A DNA stretch of 64,000 bases, from positions 992,001 to 1,056,000 of the forward strand of contig NW_004457736.1 in NCBI RefSeq assembly GCF_000203815.1. The letters are read 5' to 3'. Below are positions 9,032-19,597 of this stretch, in pieces (position 1 is the stretch's first letter; each line of letters opens with the position of its first letter). The notes under the pieces are model-generated. The model saw only the letters and a program-made list of their open reading frames with translations, was not told the origin of the DNA and made no database searches. The translations under genes and the position numbers were made by a program. Origin of the DNA: Cavenderia fasciculata (Eukaryota; Evosea; Eumycetozoa; Acytosteliales; Cavenderiaceae).

Positions 9032-11080
9032 ATGACTAGTGACAGTTATCTTTTAAAGTTATCAAATGTATTACTATTACATATCATATCACAGATTGAT
9101 GATAATGAAGATATAATATGTTTGTTGTTGACTTGTAAACAGATATACCGTAATAGTAGTGTTAGAAGATTGATTACATTCAAAGGTATAGGTCTTATAA
9201 CTGAAAAGGGAGATATATCACAACAGTTTCAAGCAACGGCTACTCGTTTCAACCTCAACACATTTAAAGATATATTGGAGAATAGTATATCTGATCAACA
9301 TGTCATCTTTGGGGAATTCAACAACAACAACAACGACAACTATCCTCAATGGATACAACAACGTATCAATATATACAGAGACTCTGACAAGAGTAACATT
9401 ACAACTGCTTTAGTAACCAATTACCAAGCATCATCAACACTACAATTAGGATCACTCTTTAACAACATCGACATGTGGCCATCAATTGAGACACTATCCA
9501 TCATCAACGGGACCAAACAACAAAGACAAGAGTACACTTTTTATTATAATCTTATTAGCCCAGTTGTTGATCTTGGATCTATTGAACGGTTACCTCGTCT
9601 CGAACGTCTTTCAGTTTATGGTGTAAAAGAGGTGAAGCTTGGTCAACACACAACACTCAAGTCACTGAAACTACATGTTGACCCCCGATGCACTCTCGCT
9701 GACTTGGGACTCACCAGATTTGTATCGTTGACCGATCTGAGCTTCAAGAATCAGTTTGTGTCGATTATAGAATCGGATCTATTGCCAATCAGTTTGACAT
9801 CACTCACTCTCAGATTCAGCAGCAGCAACAAGACACCTCCACGAGATATATTCCATTCATTGGTGTCGCTCGTCAAACTCAAGATCATCTTTCAAAATAC
9901 ACTAAAGGAGGTGGAGGAGGAGCAAGAACAAGCATTCATCGATCTCGAACATATACCCAACCTCGAGTCATTCAAGTTCACCGACAACAACTTCCACCCA
10001 TCATCCAGAAAATACAGTTTTGAGATTAGAGTCCCACCTTCCATCAAGACTCTTATAATCCTGTCAGATTGGGTCTGCATCCCATTACAGTGTGTCATGC
10101 CATTGTTAGAGACATTGCGTGTGTACGGAGACATATTGGTTGATGGAAGAGTCAGTCTATTATCATCACCATCTCTCAAGAAACTGGTTATTGATCAGTG
10201 CAAAGTGATCATACCAGCCAATTTCATCCCATCGACTGTTGAAAGTGTTAGAATATACAGTTATGAAAAAGATGTGGATATACTTGAACAAGTTGTATTC
10301 CCACCTTCACTCAGTCACCTAACCGTCACTGGATACTGTAAGAGTGTTAACCTCCCTCAGTCACTCGTTAAACTAAAGGTGGATGCCCATAAAACCTCGG
10401 TCTCACTTCCTCACTGTTTGAAAAAGCTATCGTATTGGGGAATTGACAAATCATTTGATTTGATGACGTTTCCATCCAACTATCCACCCAACCTTGAAAC
10501 AATCGACCTTACACATATCCATCAGAACGAGTTTGTGATTGACAATATACCACCTAGCATCACCAATCTATTGATGCCATTGGCAAAAAGTAGTGATTGG
10601 TTGTATGGTGGCCCTACAATCTTTTCAATCACCTCTAGGTTAACCAAAACTGTTGTCTCACAACAACAACAACAATGGCTACCACCCAGTATCACACATC
10701 TAACTTGCAGAATATGGGAGTTTCCCTCAAATTATAATTCCCCAAAATTTGTGTTTAGATTAGATGAAGTGATCAACCATACCAATGTTAGAGATTTATC
10801 AATCATTATTACCAATTCAGCCAATCAAGCTCCAACCTATCAATTTTCAATTCAAAGATTGGACGCAGATAATAGAAATGTATTGGTTTTAGAGAAACAG
10901 ACAGTTACAGGTGGAATCATCACTCAACGACGAATAATAAAAAACAATCAACAACAACAGCAGGATCAGCATACACAATATTATCCCATTTATTTATATT
11001 TGGATACCTACTCAAATTCTCCTTATGACTTGAAATGGAGTTTTACCAAAGCCAAATATAACAATAACAGTGAAGAATAA
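9032..11080 (+). CDS. F-box/FNIP-like leucine-rich protein (intact copy)
   Basis: Single-exon gene of 682 residues, the longest uninterrupted member of the 9-24 kb cluster. Residues 8-50 (LKLSNVLLLHIISQIDD...CLLLTCKQIYRNSS) form an F-box-like helix set. Residues about 60-110 carry the family block KGIGLITEKG and RFNLNTFKDILENSISDQH. From about 150 to 570 there are degenerate leucine-rich repeats with FNIP-type steps, such as VPPSIKTLII, IPSTVESVRI and FPPSLSHLTV at about 22-residue spacing. The tail has RLDEVINHTNVRDLSI, a YQFSIQRLD block and a Gln-rich stretch. The expected role is an SCF-type adaptor in which the F-box binds Skp1 and the repeats bind a target. That is family inference; no substrate can be read from sequence. 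Confidence 0.85.
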   Translation: MTSDSYLLKLSNVLLLHIISQIDDNEDIICLLLTCKQIYRNSSVRRLITFKGIGLITEKGDISQQFQATATRFNLNTFKDILENSISDQHVIFGEFNNNNNDNYPQWIQQRINIYRDSDKSNITTALVTNYQASSTLQLGSLFNNIDMWPSIETLSIINGTKQQRQEYTFYYNLISPVVDLGSIERLPRLERLSVYGVKEVKLGQHTTLKSLKLHVDPRCTLADLGLTRFVSLTDLSFKNQFVSIIESDLLPISLTSLTLRFSSSNKTPPRDIFHSLVSLVKLKIIFQNTLKEVEEEQEQAFIDLEHIPNLESFKFTDNNFHPSSRKYSFEIRVPPSIKTLIILSDWVCIPLQCVMPLLETLRVYGDILVDGRVSLLSSPSLKKLVIDQCKVIIPANFIPSTVESVRIYSYEKDVDILEQVVFPPSLSHLTVTGYCKSVNLPQSLVKLKVDAHKTSVSLPHCLKKLSYWGIDKSFDLMTFPSNYPPNLETIDLTHIHQNEFVIDNIPPSITNLLMPLAKSSDWLYGGPTIFSITSRLTKTVVSQQQQQWLPPSITHLTCRIWEFPSNYNSPKFVFRLDEVINHTNVRDLSIIITNSANQAPTYQFSIQRLDADNRNVLVLEKQTVTGGIITQRRIIKNNQQQQQDQHTQYYPIYLYLDTYSNSPYDLKWSFTKAKYNNNSEE

Positions 11081-11273
11081 GAAGAGGAAGAAGAAGAAGT
11101 TGATAAGGATGACAGTGAATTAATTAATTAATAAATAAAACAAAATCACTATTCTTTATACCTTGAGAGACATAAAGTTATATAATATAATTATCAATTT
11201 TTTTTTTTTTAATAAAACCTGCATCTATCTTTTGTACATTCTATCCCCTTCTATACAGCCAAGGATAATTATT

Positions 11274-13095
11274 ATGTCTCTATTAAAGTTATCAAATCTA
11301 ATACTGATATATATCATATCATATATTGATGATAATGGAGATACAATATGTAACAGCTACTCGTTTCAAACTCAACACATTTAAAGATATATTGGAGAAT
11401 AGTGTATCTGATCAACATGTCATCTTTGAACATCTCAACGGCACTATCCCGGCAACTATCCTCAATGGATACAACAACGTATCACTACAGAGAGAGCTGA
11501 CAAGAGTAAAATTACAACTGCTTTGTTAACCAATAACCAACAACCAGCATGGGCATCAACACTACAATCACTCTGCGACGACATACCATCAATCGACACA
11601 CTATTCATGAACGGCCAGAATGCCTTTAGTGATTATCCAATGGATGTAGTCGATCTTGGATCAATTGAACGCTTGCCTCATCTCGAACGTCTTTCAGTTT
11701 ATGGTGTAAATCAGGTGAAACTTGGTCAACACACAACACTCAAGTCGATGAAACTACACGTAGGCACCTCATGCACTCGCTCTGACTTGGGACTCACCAG
11801 ATTCGTATCGCTGACCGAGTTGAGCTTGAAGAATCATTTTGTGTCTAGTATTGGTCCAGATCAATTGCCAATCAGTCTGACATTACTCACTATCAGATTG
11901 AACAAGACACCTCCACGAGATTCATTCCGTTCATTAAAGTCGCTTGTCAAACTCAAGATCATCTTGCGAAGACAGGGAGATTCAGAAACAACAGCAATCA
12001 TTGATCTCGAACATCTACCCAACCTCGAGACATTCAAGCTCACCGACTACTTGATGGGCAGAAAATGCGGCATTGAGATTCGTGTCCCTCCTTCCATCAA
12101 GATTGTAGCAATTCCGTCCAATGGTGTACAAATCCAATCACAGTGTGTCATGCCATTGTTAGAAACATTGGATGTTCACGGAGACGTATTGATTGATGGA
12201 GGGGTCAGTCTAAAGTCATCACCTTTTCTCAAGAAACTGGTTATTCACGGATGCGTCAATTCCATACCAGCCAATATCATGCCATCCACCGTTGAAAAGG
12301 TTACAGTATATTGTTATGCAAAAGGTGTGGATATATTTAAAAATGTTGTATTCCCACCGTCACTCACTCATTTAACCGTCTCTGGAGAATGTAAGAATGC
12401 CAAGCTCCCAGAGTCACTCGTTAAACTAAAGGTGGGTTTCAATCAAACTTGGCGAGCCACGCTTCCTCGCGGCTTGAAAAAACTCGCGTATTGTAGGATC
12501 GACGATTCATGTCATTTGATCAAGTTCCCATCCGACTATCCACCCAACCTTGAAACAATCGATCTAACGTATTTAACAGGCAACAAGTTAGTAATATACC
12601 ACCTTGCATCACCAACCTATTGATGCCATTGGGAAAAAGTGGAAAGTTGTCGCCTGCTGGTCATTCAATCATATCAATCACCTCCAGGTTGAGCGACGCC
12701 GTCGTCTCCCAACAACAATGGCTACCACCCAATATCACACATCTACAATGCAGTCTATGGGAATTTACTTCAAAATCAGGTTCAGTATTTAGATTAGATG
12801 AAGTGATCAACCATACCAATGTTAGAGATTTTTCAATCTCCTTTACCACTACTCCAACCTATCAATTTTCAATTCAAAGATTGGACAAGGACAACAAAAA
12901 TGTATTGGTATTGGAGAAACAGACAATGACAGGTGGAATCATCACTCAACGACTAAAATCAACAAACAATCAACAACAACAAGATGACCAGCAAAAGACA
13001 CAATATCGTCCCATTTATTTACATTTTTGCCCTCTCTTATGATTTGAAATGGAGCTTTTGAAGACAAATATAACAATAACAGTGAGGATATAACC
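11274..13095 (+). pseudogene. decayed F-box/FNIP-like gene
   Basis: Starts at ATG 11274 with MSLLKLSNLILIYIISYIDD and aligns along most of the 9032 and 15793 genes, but is broken. About 120 bases of the F-box end and following block are missing near 11350, where ATATGT is joined directly to the ACAGCTACTCG block. One frame change lies near 11430 and another near 12585, where bases of the VIDNIPP codons are lost. The last 60 bases after the Gln-rich tail are also degenerate. The longest open part (11523-12623) retains the central leucine-rich region. The 5' flank (CCAAGGATAATTATTATGTC) matches that of the 15793 gene, so the duplicated unit includes upstream DNA. Confidence 0.85.
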
Positions 13096-13475
13096 ATTCT
13101 TGAAATGGAAAAAATAAATAAATAAATAAATAATAATTGAAAAATATTTTTGTTGGTCATGAGGGTTATAAATCGAAATGCATCTTCGTCGTGTAATACC
13201 ATCAAAGATTGTCTGTTCTATTATCTCTTGCTAGTTTCTGAGGAAGAGTATACTAATGAGCGTCAAATGAGAGAGACTTGTTGAAGAATAACATTTGAAC
13301 TTTTATTTTGAATTGAGGAAAGAAAAAAAAAACAGACAAAGTAAAAAAAAAAGACAAAGTACAGAAAAAAAGGGGAAAATCAGTAAATTGAGATCAACAT
13401 TATATTTTCTATCTAATAACTTACAGCTGGGGGGGGGACTTTCATATTTATGCAGGAAGGCCCTGTTAAGGTTAA
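13096..13475. other. short gene-free stretch with purine-rich and poly-G runs
   Basis: Contains AAATA repeats, a purine-rich block at about 13310-13380 and a run of seven or more G at about 13430. I see no coding sequence of its own. It separates the decayed F-box copy from the end of the Fanzor-like remnant. Confidence 0.4.
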
Positions 13476-14417
13476 CTAGGTCGTGTCTACCCTCCCAATA
13501 TGCACGATATCGGCAGGTAAAGGACGATAAATCCATGGCCTGTAATCTGCGGTTTGGTGTAAGATTCCCAATAAGAGAATATTCTTTGCAGCGCTCGAGT
13601 CTCTGTTGAAGAAATGATCACAAACTGGACAATATAGCCATTGCCATTTAGTTTTAAATGGCATTTCTGTCGCATTTGGGTTCTTTGACTTCCAGAGATC
13701 TTTGATCTGACTATCACAAAGAGACTTACCAAAACCATAATCGTGGGTCGAAACAGAGTTGCTTGTAGACTTGTTCCCATCCTTTTGACTATTGCTTTGA
13801 TCTTGGTCCTTACAACGATCATTAGTAGTTGATGACGATTTTGACCTCTTTTTCTTATTTTTGCTAGCATCCCTTTTTTGTTTTTCAAAATTAAACTTGA
13901 TGATAGCGTTGATAAGTTGGTCCTTTTTGCTGTTGGTAGCACCACCCTTACTATCCTTGTGAGAACCTCTTTTGTTTTTCCCTTTGGTTGGCTCTTCTTG
14001 TTGATAGTATTTGATAGAGTTTAGATTGCAAAACTCTATCAACTCCTTGACAGTCTTTTTGCTTAAAGAGAAAAGGGATTCCAATAGCATAGTTGGAGAG
14101 GGTGAAGTATTTTCAAGTGATATGAATACTTTTAGAGTTTCATTCATATCATCTGCCAATTGAGACACTTTCAGAGTTGAATCATTCTCTTTGTCCGCCA
14201 ATTGAGCCTTGGAGCATTGACAATTGTAATCAGTCAATTTGCAACCATCACATAACTTGGAATCCTTTCCTTGCCAACGAACACCATTGTCTGAAAACGT
14301 GGAGGATATGGGTGCACCAACAACATGGGTCTTTTCAAAAGATTCTGGCAACACATTTTTAACCTTTTGGTGTTTAGCTTTTTCTAGGAACTTGTTGTTG
14401 TTGGTAGAATGAATTTT
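13476..14417 (-). mobile_element. Fanzor (eukaryotic TnpB)-like protein remnant, C-terminal part
   Basis: A minus-strand frame enters from the assembly gap and runs about 314 residues to the stop. Its end reads WLYCPVCDHFFNRDSSAAKNILLLG followed by RPWIYRP. A CxxC, then NRDxxAAKNILLL, is the zinc-finger plus third RuvC Asp of IS605 TnpB and of Fanzor1 proteins. Upstream are a Cys cluster (CDGCKLTDYNCQC), a SAP-like segment (SLSKKTVKELIEF ... KKDQLINAII) and a Lys/Ser-rich linker. The first zinc-finger CxxC and the RuvC-I Asp and RuvC-II Glu blocks are not visible, so the nuclease core is either deleted or in the gap. Fanzors are RNA-guided nucleases carried by DNA transposons. No terminal repeats or guide RNA can be identified. 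It sits inside the F-box/FNIP cluster. Confidence 0.6.
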
Positions 14418-14517
14418 NNNNNNNNNNNNNNNNNNNNNNNNNNNNNNNNNNNNNNNNNNNNNNNNNNNNNNNNNNNNNNNNNNNNNNNNNNNNNNNNNNN
14501 NNNNNNNNNNNNNNNNN
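14418..14517. other. assembly gap (100 N)
   Basis: Exactly 100 N. A round 100 usually marks a gap of unknown size, so the frame that appears to cross it proves nothing. The missing DNA lies directly upstream of the Fanzor-like remnant. Confidence 0.98.
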
Positions 14518-14569
14518 TTTGCAAATGGAGCATTCACAAACGCCAACAAACATCATGATCATCACAGAG

Positions 14570-14866
14570 TCATAAGAATAAGAACAATACAATTACAATA
14601 CAATACTTAGAGATATAAAAGTCATGATGATGATGATGTTGATGATGATGATGTGAATATTGATCATCAACACAAGTAGTATAGGGTAACAAGGCCATTT
14701 GTTTACCGCGTGAGGGCAAAGTTGATTGGTCGTCAATTTCTTCTTTCATAAAGATTGTATGTGTTTTCTTTCTTGATGATGGGTTTTTTATTTTAAATCT
14801 ATAACAAGTCTGTATATATTGGTACTTTAAATATAGAATCAATTGATTAGAGACGAGTTGGTCCAT
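14570..14866 (-). CDS. open frame upstream of the gap, possibly the 5' end of the Fanzor-like gene
   Basis: A 98-codon frame starting MDQLVSNQLILYLKYQYIQ, continuing with a basic segment and MKEEIDDQSTLPSRGKQMALLPYTT, then a His-rich tract from CAT repeats. It lies on the same strand as the Fanzor-like remnant across the gap and has a good ATG. The last residues are hydrophobic and probably intronic or non-coding. I recognise no domain. It may be the first exon of the Fanzor-like gene, an unrelated gene, or noise; its linkage cannot be judged across the gap. Confidence 0.3.
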   Translation of the reverse strand: MDQLVSNQLILYLKYQYIQTCYRFKIKNPSSRKKTHTIFMKEEIDDQSTLPSRGKQMALLPYTTCVDDQYSHHHHQHHHHHDFYISKYCIVIVLFLFL

Positions 14867-15792
14867 TTTTAAAAACTGTAAAGATATGTATCTTGTAAAA
14901 TTACTGTCATAAATACTGTTTACTAATTATTATTTATTATCTTTTAGAATGGATGGTTTTGATAGACCGAATGCGAAATTGTCCATGACCACTAGCCTTG
15001 ATGGGTTTTAAAAGAGCCAATTACAATAATACTAGTATGTACCAAATAAATAACCATGATATCGATATATGAGATTAAGCTACCATTACTCTTGAGCGTT
15101 CACAATTGTTTTGAGATTGACCACTTCTGAATTATTTGATTATTGATCCATTCCAAATATACTAACCATCTTGTCTAGCGTTGCTGGATGTGGCATGCAT
15201 TGAACACTGCCGACACCAGTGCATATAATGTTGAAGATTCAAGGCACCTACACCTCTTGCGTTGGCGCTTGTCTTTTTATTTGATTAATCGTGATCCGAT
15301 CCATGTAGCACGTAGTTTTATATGGTTGCATGTTTACTATATGAGATAGGCTTTGAAGAATAGCATTTTTTTTATTTGAATAATCTTTGAAACGACGATC
15401 CAATATCACCAATAGATACAACTTTTTGTGCTCTTTCTGTTTATATCATTTGTTTTTCCAAACAATGCTTTCTAGACCTCATCTTAGCCCATGGCTAATG
15501 GCGACTTTACGGAAAGTACTTTTTAGAAGGGTGAACCTCTCGCAAATTTTTTTGTCAACCATTTGATAGATAATTAAAAGATCTATCGATTGGTAAAAGA
15601 ATAATTAAAAATAAAGAAGACCATAGAGAGAAATAAGTTTTACAAATAAATAGATTCTGAGGCGGTACTCCCAACCAAAAATTTTCAAAACCCCCATAGA
15701 AAATAAATATTCATTTTGTTTTTTTTGTATTTTTTTTTGGGGGGGGTGGCTTACAAGATTCTTCCAAACTACTCGAGCCAAGGATAATCATT
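14867..15792. other. gene-free stretch between the Fanzor-like remnant and the next F-box gene
   Basis: About 900 bases with mixed composition. Parts (15160-15310 and 15470-15550) are noticeably GC-richer than normal intergenic DNA here, which hints at old coding or element sequence, but no frame or match is clear in either strand. The last 20 bases (CCAAGGATAATCATT) are the conserved 5' flank of the F-box/FNIP family. Confidence 0.4.
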
Positions 15793-17763
15793 ATGTCTCT
15801 TTTAAGGTTATCAAATCTATTACTGCTACATATCATATCACAGATAGATGATAATATAGATACAATATGTTTATTGTTAACTTGTAAACAGTTGTATCGT
15901 AATGGTAGTGTTAGAAGATCGACGACGTTTAAAGGCATAGAAGCGATCACTGACAAGGGTCAGATATCAAAACAGTTTCAAGCGACAGCTACTCGTTTCA
16001 AACTCAACACATTTAAAGATATCTTGGAGAATAGTATATCTGATCAATATGTTATATTGGAGGAATTCAACGACTATCCTCAATGGATACAACAACGTAT
16101 CACTAAATACAGAGCTGACACGAGTAACATTACAACTTTTTTGATGACCTATTACGTTCCATCGTCACTACAGATACTCTACAACGACGTTCCATCAATC
16201 GAGACACTATTCATCAACAACACACATATAGTTGTCGATCTTGGTTCCATTTCACTCTTGCCTCGTCTCGAACGTCTTTCGGTTCATAGCGTAAAAGAGG
16301 TGAAGCTTGGTCAACACACAACACTCAAGTCGATGAAACTAAAAGTTGATACACGATGCACTCTCTATGACTTGGGACTCACCAGATTCGTATCGCTGAC
16401 CGATCTAAGTTTCAAGAATCAGTTTGTGTCTAGTATGGGACCAGGTCTATTGCCAATCAGTTTGACGTCACTCACTCTCAAATTGAACAAGACACCTCCA
16501 CGAGATACATTCCATTCATTAAAGTCGCTCGTCAAACTCAAGATCACCTTGGAAAATGTACCAAAGGGAGAGGTAGAGGAGGAACAACAGGCAATCATCG
16601 ATCTCGAACATCTACCCAACCTCGAGACATTCAAGCTCACTGACAACAAATCGTACAAAAAAGGCAAAAAGTACAGCATCGAGATGATTGTCCCTCCTTC
16701 CATCAAGATTCTTACAATCTGGTCCGATTGGGCACAAGTCCCATCACAATGTGTCATGCCATTGTTGGAGACGGTATGTGTTCACGGAAGCTTATTGATT
16801 GATGGAAGGGTCAGTCTAGCGTTGTGCCAATCTCTCAAGAAACTGATTATTGATGAATGCAGAGTTATCCTTCCGGCCAATATCATCCCATCCACCGTTA
16901 AAAAGGTTAGAATATTTAATTATGTAAATGGTGTTGATATATTTGAAAAGGTTGTATTCCCGCCGTCACTGACTCACCTATCCATCTCTGGAGACTGTGA
17001 GCATGTCAAACCCCCAGAGTCACTTGTCAAACTAAAGATAGATGTCTATAAAGCTTCAGTCTCACTTCCTCGCGGTTTGGAAAAGCTTACCTATTGGAGT
17101 CTTGACCCTTCATGTCATTTGATGACGTTTCCATCCAACTATCCACCCAACCTTGAAACAATCGACCTCCTTGATATCGAATCGAACGAGCTTGTTATTG
17201 ACAATATACCACCACCTGTCACCAACCTATCAATACCCTTGAAAAGAAGTGGTAAGCTATGGTCTGATTATTCAATCACCTCCAAGTTAACCAAAGCCAT
17301 CGTCTCGCAACAACAACAATGGCTACCACTCAATACCACACATCTAACATGCAAACTATGGGTTGTCTCCCCAAAATTTGTTTTTAGATTAGATGAAGTG
17401 ATCAACCATACCAATGTTAGAGATTTATCTATCATTATTGACGATTTTTCTCACGTACCTTTCCCCACCTATCAATTTTCAATTCAAAGATTGGACAAGG
17501 ACAATAATAATGTATTGGTATTGGAGAAACTGACAATGACAGGTGGAATCATCACTCAACGAAGAATATCAAAAAATCAACAACAACAACAACAACAAGA
17601 TCAGCAGACACAATATCACCCCATCTATTTACATTTTGATCTTGGTGTTGTAACTACAACAACAAGTTATATTGAATTTGGATTGGATGGAAATTTATGT
17701 GTAAAGTCTGCAACTGGAACTATTATTGGTTGTATGGATACTCAACACTATTCAATTAAATGA
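15793..17763 (+). CDS. F-box/FNIP-like protein with a bulb-lectin tail (chimera)
   Basis: 656-residue open frame. The first about 615 residues align end to end with the 9032 protein: an F-box-like start MSLLRLSNLLLLHIISQ, the FKLNTFKDILENSISDQ block, leucine-rich/FNIP repeats, RLDEVINHTNVRDLSI and a Gln-rich QYHPIYLHF end. Where paralogs continue with a tail containing ELKWSF, this one switches at about 17638 to YIEFGLDGNLCVKSATGTI, a bulb-type (curculin-like) lectin segment, then stops at TGA 17761-17763. Similarity to lectin continues downstream in the same frame after the stop. The F-box part looks functional. The lectin tail is a truncated fusion produced by recombination, and whether it affects function is unknown. 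Confidence 0.8.
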   Translation: MSLLRLSNLLLLHIISQIDDNIDTICLLLTCKQLYRNGSVRRSTTFKGIEAITDKGQISKQFQATATRFKLNTFKDILENSISDQYVILEEFNDYPQWIQQRITKYRADTSNITTFLMTYYVPSSLQILYNDVPSIETLFINNTHIVVDLGSISLLPRLERLSVHSVKEVKLGQHTTLKSMKLKVDTRCTLYDLGLTRFVSLTDLSFKNQFVSSMGPGLLPISLTSLTLKLNKTPPRDTFHSLKSLVKLKITLENVPKGEVEEEQQAIIDLEHLPNLETFKLTDNKSYKKGKKYSIEMIVPPSIKILTIWSDWAQVPSQCVMPLLETVCVHGSLLIDGRVSLALCQSLKKLIIDECRVILPANIIPSTVKKVRIFNYVNGVDIFEKVVFPPSLTHLSISGDCEHVKPPESLVKLKIDVYKASVSLPRGLEKLTYWSLDPSCHLMTFPSNYPPNLETIDLLDIESNELVIDNIPPPVTNLSIPLKRSGKLWSDYSITSKLTKAIVSQQQQWLPLNTTHLTCKLWVVSPKFVFRLDEVINHTNVRDLSIIIDDFSHVPFPTYQFSIQRLDKDNNNVLVLEKLTMTGGIITQRRISKNQQQQQQQDQQTQYHPIYLHFDLGVVTTTTSYIEFGLDGNLCVKSATGTIIGCMDTQHYSIK

Positions 17764-19147
17764 ATGCGATTGGTTGATGAGGGTCTCATCTTCCAAAATG
17801 CAAAGGGTGAAGTTGTATCTAGTTGGTTGATCCAACCATTGGAAGCACATGAAAAGTCACAATTTGTGATCAATCCTGGAAAATATCTTGAAGGAAAGAA
17901 CCCAACACTCAACTATCTTTTGGAATATGATTTGGATGGTTCGACAGCTGGTGAAAGAGATAGAATGTATTTAACCAATGGTGTAAAATATTTCACTATT
18001 AATAATGCTGGTGACTTGTTACTTACAAGTGATTTGTCAAACTCGGCACTACTCAATTCATTCCCGTTCATTGCTGCACCTGACACTTTTATTTCACAAG
18101 GAAATCCAACACTTGGACTTCACAAGATAATGGTGATCTTTGTGTTTACCATGGTATGACTGGATCACAAACCTTGGCATGGTGTCTTGGCACCGTTGGA
18201 CTTGTTGTCATGCCAGAACTGTTATCCAATCCATCACTTCGTGGTATTGCCTTGTTGTCTGATATAAATACGACTATCAAATGGACCCAGTGTATCCCGA
18301 CTTCTCGAGATACCAATTCCAAATGCCCCTTGGTTCCTACATCAAGACTGGTCAGTCACTCTATCCCAACCGATTCATTACCAATGGTCGTGACTATCTC
18401 TTGCTCTCAACCGATGGAAACTTGAAGCTCTACGCATCAGTCCAACCATTCAGTCCTGGAGCCACAGCTTCATGGACCACCAACTTTGACACCTCCACTC
18501 TGACTGGTCCATTTGCACTCCACGTACGAGCAAGTGGACTATTTTTATATGATGGTGGTTCCAAAACATACTATGGAACCGTCATGAGATCATTTGACCC
18601 TTCAACAGAATACTTGGCCATGCAATTCTCTGAACCAACGCAAGTAGGATTCTTAATGGTCAATAGCATTGGTATTACAGGTGGTCAGTTCCTCTCAACC
18701 ATCAATCGTGTCACCAGTCAGCCACTATTGACCAAAACCACTCCAGCTGGACAGCCACTCATCTTCCACTCTGGTCTTGTTCAACCACCACTTGACATTT
18801 CATTGAGACTAGAATTCTCATTTGGTTTCTTGCGCCTTGTATTTACAACAGTTGACCAAAGAGGATCATTTGACAAATTTGTCATGTCCGAGGCATACCA
18901 ATCAGCACCACTCAACACCAATCCACAAGATGTATCATTCACCCAAAGGTTTGAAAACTCTCAACTCTGTTTTGAATCTTGTATTCTCGGTAGTAATTGT
19001 TATACTTGGTGTCCATTCTCCTCTGCCTATCAATACCAGCGATACACCATGTTACAAGGTTTCCCATCTCTTTTACTTTTAGATTCTAATTATCAAATTG
19101 CTTATTCTCTTAATCCAACTACAATTTTGATCACTCCTCAATTTTAA
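17640..19147 (+). pseudogene. decayed bulb-type (curculin-like) lectin gene
   Basis: From 17640 to 19147 the three reading phases together read as one lectin-like protein, with an in-frame TGA at 17761, a frame change near 18125 and another near 18260. The last piece is a 288-codon open frame (18281-19147). Recurrent motifs such as GLDGNLCV, NAGDLLLTSD, GDLCVYHGM and RDYLLLSTDGNLKLY follow the beta-prism-II pattern (DGNLVLY) of mannose-binding bulb lectins, found in dictyostelid comitin-like and curculin-domain proteins. The distal part is Phe/Leu-rich with a Cys cluster (LCFESCILGSNCYTWC). The gene has no start codon or signal peptide of its own because its 5' end is replaced by the F-box gene. 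Codon usage is that of a once-expressed gene, so decay looks recent. Confidence 0.75.
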
Positions 19148-19444
19148 ATAAATTTATTAAAAATATTTATTCAAAATACTACTATTAATTAAGTTATTTA
19201 TTTATTTATAGAAAGATAAAACAACATATTTATCAAAAACAACCATAAACCAAACTTCTGCTGATATACTGATGTTTGGTGGCACAAAAAAGAAAAAAAA
19301 AATTTTGAATCTTAAAAAAGGTTGAAGTTGGGCTAAAATATCATAACAGTGGATGTAAAATGGTAGGAAAAAAAAATTTGTACATACAAGAAAAGTTCCA
19401 CCAACTTTCTATTCATAATAATTTATTTATCAGAGATAATAACA

Positions 19445-19565
19445 ATGAATACTATACAACAACAACAACAACAAAAAAAACAAAAACAAAAACAAAAACA
19501 AAAACAAAAACAAATACAACAACTAATAAAGAAAAAAAAGCAAAAAAAGAAACAACTTCAGCAGC

Positions 19566-19597
<32 letters not shown>

